The translations under genes were made by a program, and so were the position numbers. From assembly GCA_024529925.1 (NCBI GenBank), contig JAFEUB010000913.1, forward strand, positions 1 through 64,000: a stretch of DNA of 64,000 nucleotides, given 5' to 3'. This DNA comes from Ophthalmolycus amberensis (Eukaryota > Chordata > Actinopteri > Perciformes > Zoarcidae). Under the pieces are notes generated by a model. The model ran no database searches. It was not told the origin of the DNA and saw only the letters and a list, made by a program, of their open reading frames with translations. Within the stretch, counting starts at the first letter, position 1. Each line of letters begins with the position of its first letter. Below, piece after piece: positions 1-11,630 of the stretch.

Positions 1-1803
1 TGAAGCGTTTTCTTTACCTCTACAAGCTCCACTACACTGATATCGGATCAGTACTCATTAGTAGTACTCATTAATACTCTGCATCGGTCTGTGAATTAAG
101 AGATGAAACATTCCTTTATTAGTCCCACAGTGGGGAAATTATTCTCTGCATTTGACCCATCCCTGTATATATAGGGAGCAGTGGGCTGCCAATGACAGGC
201 ACCCGGGGAGCAGTTCGGGGTACAGTGTCTTGCTCAGGGACCTCGACAAGGACACGGTGCAGCCGAGGATCGAACCGGTGACCTTTCGGTTGGCGGACAA
301 CCCTCTCTACCCAGTAAGCCACGGTCGCCCCCATTACTGCTTAGCTGTGATATTAATGCCACAATAAAATGACCTGCTTCACGTCAGCAGACTGCTGTCT
401 GATGGTCTGGTTCATCCATCTCCGTTTCAATTCAGTGATTTAGTGGCGTATTTATTACCACGCCCCCTTGCGATGACGTCACCACAACGACGTTTTGAAG
501 CATGTTTTCCTCCATTAAGGTTTTTAATCTTTAAAAACGAACTCATCTCATTCTTTAAGTGTCTCCCTATAACACCTGAAGAAGGACAGCCGGGAGAGAA
601 AAGCCACCTGTCCTGGGGGGGGCGGGGTTAAGACAGGTGTATATGAGGTCATAACAAAAACAACCGATACGTCATTGCACTTGTTATGACTGATTGTTGT
701 GTCGTTGAGCCTTATTTTACTTGTGTGTGTCCGAGCATCTCTGTCACAGCTGCAGCAGCTGCATCGCCTCCAACCAGACTCCATTCAAAGAACCGAGGAT
801 TTAAACGTGGCCTCCTCCACCCGCAGACTGCCACAGGAGGGCGGTGGTGAACAAACCCGGACCAACTTCTGAGTGTTTGACTACAATATAGAGCAATACC
901 ATGCATTATGTGTGCGCCGAATTCACCTGTAGGTCATGAAGACTTGCAAAAAGCCCAAAGTCGTGTTCGAAAAACGACCAAAGCCCCACAAACAAGCGGG
1001 ATTGTTTTTAATTGTCGGTTTTTTCAAAGGTATTTGGTTTTCTGACCTTTCTTTACAAAAGAAACGCAGTCCCTACGGAAATAGACATGCGTCAGATTGT
1101 GACTTAAAATCACAGCTAACGTAAGCTAGCTTCGTCCCCAGGTGTGGGGGGGAAAACCCTTACCTGAGTCTCGCGCTACGGTCGCGAGGAGCGGGCGGTG
1201 GTTGCCATTTTAAAGCTGTTTACTTTCCTGGCAAAAAAAATGAACAAAATCCCATCAAGCCCCCTTTAAGTGTGGAGTCGCTGTCGGTGTATGCAGATTA
1301 ACAGCCGGTTGTTCCAACACATTCAGCCGGTAGAACCGGATCACCGGCCCCGCTGTGTGAGGCTCTGTTTACGAGTTAAACACTGTACGAGGCTCCGGTG
1401 TCTCCACTGAACCCCCGGTCTGAAGCGAACTGATGGGCTGTGCGTCAGCCTCTCTTCAGCAGCTGCTCTGAACGCAGCGGCGTCAAGTTACACACCAACA
1501 CCCTGTTAACAACACGGGACACTTCCGGTCACATTTTCAAAATATTGTTTTTTCTCTGCTCTCGCCCCCACCCCCTTTTTTATTAAATTTATTTTTGTTT
1601 GTGTATGTATATAAATAAATATATATATATATTATTATTTTTCTATTTTCTATTTTTCTATTTTTCTATTTTTCTATTTTTCTATTTTTCTATTTTTCTA
1701 TTTTTCTATTTTTCTATTTATTATTTATTATTTATGTGTAGATTGAAATGTGCCCCATATTATTATTAACGAACCGCATTAACCGGATCACACCAAAGAT
1801 GGA

Positions 1804-1848
<45 letters not shown>

Positions 1849-3228
1849 ATTTCATCATTGTAAAATATCAGATCTAAAGAATAACAAGTGTGTGTCATCA
1901 CTGAAACTTAATTAAACTGAATTAGACCAAAGTAGAAAATTAAAGATGACATTTTAATAGTTGAATTTCAAGATAGATTTAATAAATTAAAAGTCAATAA
2001 AATAAACAAAATAATGAAAGAAAGAAATACACTTTTCAAAACACAAAAGTCTACAATTTAAATAATATATCACATTAATTTCGTACGTACAACTGTCATG
2101 TGATCAGAGTCCTGTGCTCACTATTAATTAAAAGGGAGAATTAGTAATTATTCAAGCAAAAATGTGAATTCTGTTTTTTAATGCCAAAACAAAGTTAAAG
2201 GACTTCCGGTGACACTTAGACTCATTCTGTGTGACTTGATGGAGCTTCAGTGCAGAGAGAAAAGAGGAGAAACAGCGACACCTGGTGGACAAAACCTTCA
2301 TCACAGCGAGGAGCCCCGAGGTCAGCGAACACTTCACCACCATAGAAGAAGAAGAAACAAATCAACTAAAATGTGAGGTTTTTTGAACATTTAAACCATA
2401 AACTACGGTTTAAAGTGTGTAACCTAACGCTATATCGATGTTTCTCTTCTTTCCTTCAATAAATATTCAAACAGAAAAAATAAAATTATATAATTCAGAC
2501 ACCAAATCAGTTATTTACGTGACAGAACTTGGATTTGATTTTCTGTCCTGTCGGTCATTATTGAACCACAACTTGGCCCTAAATATTGATTTAGTCTTCG
2601 GGGTCCTCTGCAGTCTGAAGAGGTTCAAACTGTGATTTGTTCAGCTGCTATTCCAACAGTTCTAACATTAAACTAACTTTATTCTTCTATTGTAAAACTC
2701 TGTTGATTCCAGCTTGTTGTCGGCTGCTTTATTGTGAAAACACGTGACACTGAAACAGGAAACTGGTTCTGTTCTGGGAGTCGAACACGAGTCTGTGGTG
2801 GAGGTTTTAGAGAAGAAGATGTTGTTGTTTCTTTCTATTTTAGTTGAATTCTTTACTTCATTAATTTACTTTACGCTTATTACTATTGTGTTCTACTTTG
2901 CTACGGTGTCAGTACTATTCCTCTTACAGTTAATCATTGTTTTTCTATTGTTCATATATGTTTATATTTCTATTCTATTTTTTTTTGTTATGTTGTCATC
3001 TTTCATGAAACTCTGGCACAAGAATTTCCTTCAGGATTAATAAAGTTCTATCTCATCTTATTTAAATCTGCTTCTAGTTTCTTTTACCTTTGATGGAGAT
3101 TAATTCTCTTATTCAACTGTTCAGACGGATCTTTGTCTCTTTCAGTTGTTGAACCGTTGAACAGCATTTTGTTCTCCCCTCACTTTATTTGTGACTATCT
3201 GAACACACTTTACACACAAATCCTGCAG
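1..3228. other. left flank without a recognised gene
   Basis: Apart from the SINE, this is mostly AT-rich DNA. A GC-richer, CpG-containing block lies at about 1120-1500. Within it, on the minus strand, there is a strong donor (CTCAG|GTAAGG, near 1164) preceded by a short frame, ATGGCAACCACCGCC, that stops after ten codons. This could be the first, non-coding exon and promoter of a gene running off the left edge. An 8-bp CTATTTTT array lies at 1637-1720 and a (TA)n tract at 1810-1845. No convincing coding exon was seen between 1520 and 3228. Confidence 0.5.
110..332 (-). mobile_element. tRNA-derived SINE
   Basis: Read on the minus strand this is a complete-looking fish SINE. It starts with a tRNA-like head holding an A box (TGGCTTACTGGG, about 309-320) and a perfect B box (GGTTCGATCC, 267-276). 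A central part follows containing GAGCAAGACACTGTACCCC, and the tail ends near CTAATAAAGGAATG. The head plus the 'sequential-loss' central domain is the structure of teleost tRNA-SINEs with a V-SINE-like core; the exact family name is not assigned. It has no coding capacity. Confidence 0.85.
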
Positions 3229-3903
3229 GTTCACCAGAAACCCCTTCAGCTCAGACTCCAGCGGGGCCTCCAGCAGGGACCGGTCCACCGTGGACAGACC
3301 CAGATCCTCCAGCAGGGACCGGTCCACCGTGGACAGACCCAGATCCTCCAGCAGGGACCGGTCCACCGTGGACAGACCCAGATCCTCCAGCAGGGACCGG
3401 TCCACCGTGGACAGACCCAGATCCTCCAGCAGAGAGCGGTCCACCGTGGACAGACCCAGATCCTCCAGCAGAGACCGGTCCACCGTGGACAGACGCAGAT
3501 CCTCCAGCAGAGACCGGTCCACCGTGGACAGACCCAGATCCTCCAGCAGAGACCGGTCCACCGTGGACAGACCCAGATCCTCCAGCAGAGACCGGTCCAC
3601 CGTGGACAGACCCAGATCCTCCAGCAGAGACCGGTCCACCGTGGACAGACCCAGATCCTCCAGCAGAGACCGGTCCACCGTGGACAGACCCAGATCCTCC
3701 AGCAGAGACCGGTCCACCGTGGACAGACCCAGATCCCCCAGCAGAGACCGGTCCACCGTGGACAGACCCAGATCCTCCAGCAGAGAGCGGTCCACCGTGG
3801 ACAGACCCAGATCCGGCTTCACTGACATCTTCGACCTGCAGTCGGACCTCCGGAGGGAGGAGGAGAGCTCAGCTCCCAGCAGCGTCGTCGTCGTCGTCTT
3901 CTA
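3229..3903 (+). CDS. candidate terminal exon of 13-residue repeats (unidentified)
   Basis: After a possible acceptor (TCCTGCAG|GTTCACC) one plus frame runs NPFSSDSSGASSRDRST, then fourteen copies of a 13-residue unit (SSSRDRSTVDRPR, with D/E and S/P variants), then a non-repetitive tail (SGFTDIFDLQSDLRREEE) and a TAA at 3901. Poly(A) signals follow at 3992 and 4248. Every DNA unit is exactly 39 bp, so length is kept in multiples of three, which favours coding. However, the unit lacks stops in other frames too, including on the minus strand (LGLSTVDRSLLED), so the frame and strand are not proven. I do not recognise the protein and found no upstream exon. The sequence would be Ser/Arg-rich with many possible phosphosites. 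It could instead be a non-coding minisatellite. Confidence 0.35.
3264..3812. repeat. 39-bp minisatellite, 14 units
   Basis: Tandem unit beginning CAGCAGGGACCGGTCCACCG. Units are almost identical; the left four carry CAGCAGGGACC and the later ones CAGCAGAGACC or CAGAGAGCG. There is no length variation between units. The array lies inside the candidate terminal exon. Confidence 0.95.
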
Positions 3904-3991
3904 AAGGGACTCTGGTGCTCAGAAACACGACCACTTTAGTCCACAGGGGGCGCCAGAATCAACACAAGATAAAACTTCCTGTGTTAAAGTG

Positions 3992-4253
3992 AATAAAAAA
4001 CTTTATTTTTTGCTTTAATTATCCTACGTTGAATATATCATCTTATCTTGTGTTAAGATGATGTCAACAAGTGGCTTGTTTATAGTGTAGTATTTTATAA
4101 AATACTCATTGTCTTTCATTTTTTATACATATATGTTTTTCTATGTATTGCTTTTTATAATGGTATTTTGTAATTCTATTGAAACTGTACATCACTGCTG
4201 GTACTTTGTGTCTAACGTTCAGATGTCATGCAACAAATACTGATAAAATAAAA
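3992..4253 (+). terminator. plus-strand poly(A) signals
   Basis: AATAAA occurs at 3992-3997 and again at 4248-4253. The second is followed by a GT/T-rich stretch (TTTGTTCGTGATGTTG), the usual downstream element. They could serve the candidate exon ending at 3903 and would make it convergent with the fam107 gene. Confidence 0.5.
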
Positions 4254-4375
4254 CAACTTTGTTCGTGATGTTGCAGGTTATGAACACTTCGTGTCACAGG
4301 ATAAACAGTTTAACATCCGAGCAGCATGGTGTCTCTCCAGGAGAATAAAGCACCAAAACAACAGCATTTCTGTCC

Positions 4376-4381
4376 TTTATT
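4376..4381 (-). terminator. poly(A) signal, probable end of fam107 transcript
   Basis: TTTATT on the plus strand is AATAAA on the minus strand. It is followed on the minus strand by a GT-rich stretch (TGCTGTTGTTTTGGTGC). It would give the fam107 gene a 3'UTR of about 2.9 kb, in keeping with the long 3'UTRs of this family. Confidence 0.5.
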
Positions 4382-6420
4382 GTCTTCATGTCAACAAACA
4401 CATTTCTGCTGCAGCTTCTACTTTTATCTAACATGTTAATCAGAACAGAACGTCCCTTTACAAGCCGCAAAAAAGTCCAAAATAAAAATAAGTCTGTTTT
4501 AGATTTGACTCTTCATTTATACAGTTAAAAGTCTAAAGTGCTCTATAATCAAGACATTAAAAATGATTTCAATGATTGTACAATATTCACTATCAACAAT
4601 TGTTTTAAAAAACATCCAAATGTAAGGCTTCAGTTACACTTTAATGTGATCTGTGAGAGGAGGTCATGGGGGTAAAAACAATATATATACGGTGCAGCCG
4701 AAGACATAATTATCTCATATTTACAACAAGACGTCTCATTATAAGACGGTCTCTTGTCATCATTAATCGCAGTCGTGTCACAATTAAAAGTAAAATATCT
4801 CGAGGTAATTTGTGACAAAATGAAATGTAATCAGCATCTCAGAATTACAAGAAAAGCAAAGTTCTGTATCTTGTAATAATGTGACATGAAAGATATTGTC
4901 ACGTTGTTACGACTTCCATAAAGTAAAAGATTTGCATGTTTTAATTAAAAGAGAGAAATATTGTGTGAGTATTATTGTGACTTCTGTGTATTATGTGTAT
5001 TATATTCTCTCTCTCCAGTACAGCCGCTGTACAGTAAATCTCAATAATTCAAACGGGATACAAATGATATAAAACAGAAGTTTCCTTTCACATATTCATG
5101 ACGGACGTGTTAATCGTGAACAATCTCTCTCGTCCACGAACACGGAGATGAGATTTAGGCACAATTTGTTCCAACGGACGTTTTCTTTGACACAGTTTAT
5201 TATTTCTACGATAGAAGAGTTTCTGTGATTAGAACAATACGAGATCATGTGTTCTTGTTGTTGTTGTTGTTGTTTGGGGAATACGGCAAAAAAAACAACA
5301 ACAAAAAAACCAATCTAAATCTTAAAATTGTGACTTCTTATCTGGTGATAACAGAAACAAATCTCCAAATTATGATGTAATTTATTTTGTTTTATATAAT
5401 TTTGTTGTAAAATAAATAAATATATATAACTATTCATAATTATATAATAAGGAAGTTGTAACAAGGACAATAATCTCAAAATGATTGCTTCCATGTCATA
5501 TAGTTACAACTAAGCGAGATACAAATCACATAATTATCAGATTGTTTTCTTGTAATTTGACTTCTGTATCCCATAATTATAATTATTTAGCATTTATTCA
5601 AACTAATGTTTCCTGTAATAATGATATTGAATTATATGTGTTCATAATTACGACCTCCGTGTTTGATAATCATGAGTTAGCGTCTTAAGAAAAGATAATT
5701 AAATGTAACTATATGTGTCTAGTCATGATAATTTACAAATTACAAATTATTATTTAACTTTTATGAAAATCTGCTTCCATCATTTTTATAACCAATAATA
5801 AGTATTTTTTTATTTTGTAATTACGTACACAGTAAGAAATTCATAATAATATTTTTCCCAGATTTATTTATTTACTTTCTTCTGTGTGACGTATTCATTT
5901 TAACTCAGTTTGTTGTAATTTAACAGAGAAAATGAGATTCTGAGATCTGTCTTGACTTCTATCATAATTAAGTTAAATTCTCACTTTGTAATCACGAGAT
6001 GAAATGCAATAAAAAACATTTATTGCATTTTTTAAATTTCTCGTAATAAATGAATCTCGTCAGAATTTCGTCATCACAAGAAAACGTATTAGTTATTAGA
6101 CTTGAATCTCGTATTAACTAAATGTTTTCTTGGAATAAGACGTAACTACATCTCATAATAACGAGAAAATGTTTTATCTTATAATTTCGAGAGTCTCGTA
6201 TTTATGACTTCTGTTTCTTATAATTATGACTTCTGCATATTGGAGTTATGGCTTCTGTACACCGTAGTTATGACTTCTATCTTTAAAATTACTTTGATTG
6301 ACAAAAAGAAGATTCCCTCATTTACAAGATCTTTTCTTGTAATTATGAGAAAATATTTCCCGTTTCCCAAACGTCTTTCTGTGACACGTCAGGAAACAGG
6401 AACTGATAACGAATCGTAGT
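4382..6420. other. AT-rich degenerate repeat, probable fam107 3'UTR
   Basis: No gene is seen. From about 4740 the DNA is a degenerate patchwork of phrases such as TCATAATTATGACTTCTGT and ATCTCATAATAACGAGAAA in both orientations, a low-complexity type seen in fish genomes. If the poly(A) site at 4376 is used, this lies in the 3'UTR of the minus-strand fam107 transcript. Confidence 0.5.
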
Positions 6421-6589
6421 CCTTCCTTCTGAGCAGAAAGACGCTGAACAGTCGTCCACCAGGTGTGGCGAGTCAGGTAATCCATCCCATCATGAACGGT
6501 GTGTCAAACACGGTCTCAGGTGTGTTTACTCTGATCTGCCGCTTCTTGTTGGTCTCGAGTCTCCTGAGAGACATCACAGCTGTTCTGTC

Positions 6590-7245
6590 CAGCATCTGGA
6601 CAGTGTGTCCCGGAGTGTCCTTAGTGCGTCAACAGAGTGTCCACGGTGTGTCCTCGGTGTGTTTATGACCCCAGAGTATCCCAAGAGTCTCCTCGATGTG
6701 TCCTCAAAGTGTCGTTAATGTGTCCTCAGTGTGTCTCCAAAGTGTCCTCAGTATGGTTGTGTCCTCAGATTGTCCTCAGTGCTACCTCAAAGGGTTCTCA
6801 GAGTGTCTTCAGAGCTTCCTCAGTATGTTCATGTCATCAGATTGTCTTCAGTGTGTTTATGACCTCAGTGTATTCCAAGAGTGGCCTTGATGTGTCCTCA
6901 GTGTGTCCCCAGAGTGTCCTCAGTATGCTTGTGTTCTCAGAGTGTCCTAAGTGTGTCTTCTGTATGTTTGAGTCCTCAGAGTGTCTTCAGTATGCTTGTG
7001 TCCTCAGGGTGTCCTCAGTATGTTTGAGTCCTCAGAGTGTCTTCAGTATGCTTGTGTCCTCAGGGTGTCCTCAGTATGTTTGAGTCCTCAGGGTGTCCTC
7101 AGTATGCTTGTGTCCTCAGAGTGTCTTCAGTATGCTTGTGTCCTCAGGGTGTCCTCAGTATGCTTGTGTCCTCAGGGTGTCCTCAGTATGCTTGTGTCCT
7201 CAGAGTGTCTTCAGTATGCTTGTGTCCTCAGACTGTCCTGTGAAC
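6590..7245. repeat. degenerate 28-bp minisatellite
   Basis: The unit contains GTGTCCTCAGTATGCTTGTG and is 28 bp where best preserved (7000-7240), decaying leftwards. It ends about 55 bp before the fam107 stop codon, so it would lie in that gene's 3'UTR. Open frames across it are repeat artefacts. Confidence 0.85.
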
Positions 7246-7298
7246 ATGTCGACGGTCTCCTTCTTAGTTTGCTTTGTCCTGCAGGACAGCAGTTGTCT

Positions 7299-9528
7299 CT
7301 ACACCTCCTTCTCTTCTTTACTATGAAACGACGTCCGTCTCAGATTTTCCTTCACTTTGACAAACTCCGGAGCTTTCAGGTTTTCCTCCTGCTCCTTCTC
7401 CTGCTGTTTGTCCAACTGCAACACCGAGAGACAAAACATCAAAGACAACACAAGAGACAAAACGTTAAAGACAACGCGGAGAGACAAAACATCAAAGACA
7501 ACACAAGAGACAAAACATTAAAGACAACGCGGAGAGACAAAACGTTAAAGACAACACAGAGAGACAAAACGTTAAAGACAACACAAGACACAAAACGTTA
7601 AAGACAACACAAGAGACAAAACATTAAAGACAACGCGGAGAGACAAAACGTTAAAGACAACACAGAGAGACAAAACGTGAAAGACAACACAAGAGACAAA
7701 ACGTTAAAGACAACACAGAGAGACAAAACGTTAAAGACAACACAGAGAGACAAAACGTTAAAGACAACACAGAGAGACAAAACGTTAAAGACAACACAAG
7801 AGACAAAACGTTAAAGACAACACAAGAGACAAAACGTTAAAGACAACACAGAGAGACAAAATGTTAAAGACAACACAAGAGACAAAACGTTAAAGACAAC
7901 GCGGAGAGACAAAACGTTAAAGACAACACAGAGAGACAAAACGTTAAAGACAACGCGGAGAGACAAAACGTTAAAGACAACACAAGAGACAAAACGTTAA
8001 AGACAACACAGAGAGACAAAACGTTAAAGACAACACAGAGAGACAAAACGTTAAAGACAACGCGGAGAGACAAAACGTTAAAGACAACACAAGAGACAAA
8101 ACGTTAAAGACAACACAAGAGACAAAACGTTAAAGACAACACAAGAGACAAAACGTTAAAGACAACACAGAGAGACAAAACGTTAAAGACAACACAAGAG
8201 ACAAAACGTTAAAGACAACACAAGAGACAAAACGTTAAAGACAACACAGAGAGACAAAACGTTAAAGACAACACAGAGAGACAAAACGTTAAAGACAACA
8301 CAAGAGAGACAAAACGTTAAAGACAACACAGAGAGACAAAACGTTAAAGACAACACAGAGAGACAAAACGTTAAAGACAACACAGAGAGACAAAACGTTA
8401 AAGACAACACAGAGAGACAAAACGTTAAAGACAACACAAGAGACAAAACGTTAAAGACAACACAAGAGACAAAACGTTAAAGACAACACAGAGAGACAAA
8501 ACGTTAAAGACAACACAAGAGACAAAACGTTAAAGACAACACAAGAGACAAAACGTTAAAGACAACACAGAGAGACAAAACGTTAAAGACAACACAAGAG
8601 ACAAAACGTTAAAGACAACACAAGAGACAAAACGTTAAAGACAACACAAGAGACAAAACGTTAAAGACAACACAGAGAGACAAAACATTAAAGACAACAC
8701 AAGAGACAAAACGTTAAAGACAACACAAGAGACAAAACGTTAAAGACAACACAAGAGACAAAACGTTAAAGACAACACAAGAGACAAAACGTTAAAGACA
8801 ACACAGAGAGACAAAACGTTAAAGACAACACAGAGAGACAAAACGTTAAAGACAACACAAGAGACAAAACGTTAAAGACAACACAAGAGACAAAACGTTA
8901 AAGACAACACAGAGAGACAAAACGTTAAAGACAACACAGAGAGACAAAACGTTAAAGACAACACAAGAGACAAAACGTTAAAGACAACACAAGAGACAAA
9001 ACGTTAAAGACAACACAGAGAGACAAAACGTTAAAGACAACACAAGAGACAAAACGTTAAAGACAACACAGAGAGACAAAACGTTAAAGACAACACAAGA
9101 GACAAAACGTTAAAGACAACACAGAGAGTAGTTGTGTGTTGTGTGTGTACTGTAGTGTGTGATACCTCGTCCAGTTTCTGGTGTCTCTTCAGAAGCTCCG
9201 CCTCCAGAGGAGAAACCTTCTTGCGAGCTTCTTCTTCCTGTTTCCTCTGTTTGATCAGCTGATCTCTTTTCCTCGACTCCAGAACTCTCTGCAGCTCCGG
9301 CTTCGCCTCCACACTCGTCCCGCTGCCTCTGAACACAAACACACACACACACACACACATATTATATTCACATATCAGACCACAGACATTATGATGAACC
9401 AACTGTGATCGACTGACAGACACTGATACTGATGCATCAACAACAAGCTGATATCGATCAGTACATCACCTCAGCTCGTACAACAAAACACAGTATGACA
9501 GCTAAAGACAGCTAAGCTGAACATGTGC

Positions 9529-9563
<35 letters not shown>

Positions 9564-11590
9564 AATAAATATTTTTTCCTACTTGTATCTGAATGAGTGA
9601 AGTGTGTTTCCTCCAGCAGAGGGCAGTATGCTATAACTACATATAAAACTGTGAACAAACGCATCATAATGTGTTTCTGCACACACACACATTATGTGTG
9701 CGAGTCTGGACGTGTGTGTCTGCGACATGCACATGCAGAAATTCGCATGTAAAAACATGAATGTCTTCACATGTGATGTAATTTAGCACAAAGATTTGTG
9801 GTGTTTTTTACTTATTAACAGTCTTTGTGTCAGTTTTCTTGGTGCGTCTGCTGCATAATTCGTATTTTTTCTCTTCGCTCTCAGCTTGAAGTTCTGAGTT
9901 CAAGTTCCGGTTGATTTGTGTAACAGCAGATGAGTGTGTTGGATTTGCCTCTGGGCCTCCTTTCAGATTCTTTTTTCCTCCTGAAGAGACTGAAGAGGAA
10001 AAACAACAAAACACAAAAACCTCGACCTTGTTTCTTTGCCCACCGTGTTAAAGCTCTGAGTGTGAATGAGCGACTGTGCGGAGGTGAAAACTTTCCCAGA
10101 GTCCTCGGCGTGCAGGCCTGCGAGGTGGGAGGCTGTTGCTTAGCAGCATCCGCTCGTGTCTTCAGAAACTTTACACGACGAGACGACAGGCGTTAAAAAA
10201 AAGAAGAAACAAATACCGCTCTCTGATTGGTCAGCTCGTGGCAGCCAGCTGACCACCCTGATGGGTCCAAAGCTGAATTCTGCTGAGGGACCCGTGAGCC
10301 ATGTGAACCATTTGAATAAGTAGAGCTATACCGAACAGAATGAGGCACAAACAAACAACATTTAACATATAAAAGGAAATCGTGGGAGTCTGAATGGTGC
10401 GGCTGATGATTTACAGGTGTTTTGCTTATGTTTTGTCAGTAGAGGAGATGCTGAATTATCAGCCAGCATGAGCCAAAGCTCAGTGTTATATTTTATTATT
10501 TTCTGCATTTTATATATATTTTTACCAATTTCTCAGTGGACTGAAGTTTAGAAACCTCGAGTTCGGCACTATGGCCGTCACTATCTTGGTTGTTGTTTTT
10601 TGCAACCAGAAGTGACACGAGAGGGCGGAGCTAACCGAACGCTGAATCAGACATTTTTTTAAAGCATCCCCTGCTTTATGGTCTGTGTGACTCTAAATGG
10701 ACCATAATGTACTAAATGAACATCATGCTGTATTGAAGAAGACTTGAAACTAGAGATTGAGACCATAAACTCATGTTCACAATGTTTACTGAGGTAATAA
10801 ATCAAGAGAGAAGTAGAGTCATTTTCTCATAGACTTCTATACAATCTTCTTTTTGCAACCGAATGAGTCGCCCCCTGCTGGTCAGTAGAGAGAATGCAAG
10901 TTTGAAGGCACTTCAGCATCGGCTTCCCTTTTCAGAACCAGGGGTTGCCGACTGATTTATGCTCTATGACTTGGCTGAATACTTGCTGGTTGATATTTAG
11001 TAAGACATTGCATCAATATTGCCCAGTATTCCCAGCTAATCGACATTTGAATTTCAATATTTAATCAAAAAGTTGTTGCTTAACATTGATTGAGAGACGA
11101 GATACTCATTGTTTTGTAATAAAGTGCGCACATATATTGTCTCGAATGGTCCCAAACCAGGCTGCATATGCAAGTGCACACGGTTATCTTTTCCGAGGTA
11201 CACTTTATGAACACCGTTGCCTTTTGGCGTTTTATCAAATGTAATAAATAGTTACGTGAGCGTGAACTACGCTTAGTCAGACACAAAGTCACAGAACAGC
11301 CCTGGAGGTGGCTGACAGCAAGACACAGATGAGAGAGATGCAGAAGTACTTTTGAACATTGTTGAGGAAAGAGAAGACAAGCTGATGATCTGGAACGATA
11401 ATGTGTTTCCTTCAGTGACTCATATTCCACAATATCCTGGCACTAAAATAAGTCCTCACAATAAAAAAATGTCCTCGGTTTCGAGAAACATTTCCCAACT
11501 GACTAAAAATGTCCCTGCTTTCCACAAATGTCCTCACGTACCAAAATGTCCCCTCTCCCCACTGTTGTCCTCACATCGGCATGTAGACAA

Positions 11591-11630
<40 letters not shown>

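Noticed and set aside
110..332. A functional tRNA gene
   Set aside because: A and B boxes are present but the region has no clean cloverleaf or terminator and continues into a SINE body and tail.
7423..9128. Tandem array considered as a CRISPR array
   Set aside because: Units are contiguous without unique spacers, the host is a vertebrate, and it fills an intron; it is a minisatellite.
9808..10014. A 68-codon minus-strand frame in fam107 intron 3 as an alternative exon
   Set aside because: No family similarity and no convincing splice sites in phase with the fam107 exons.
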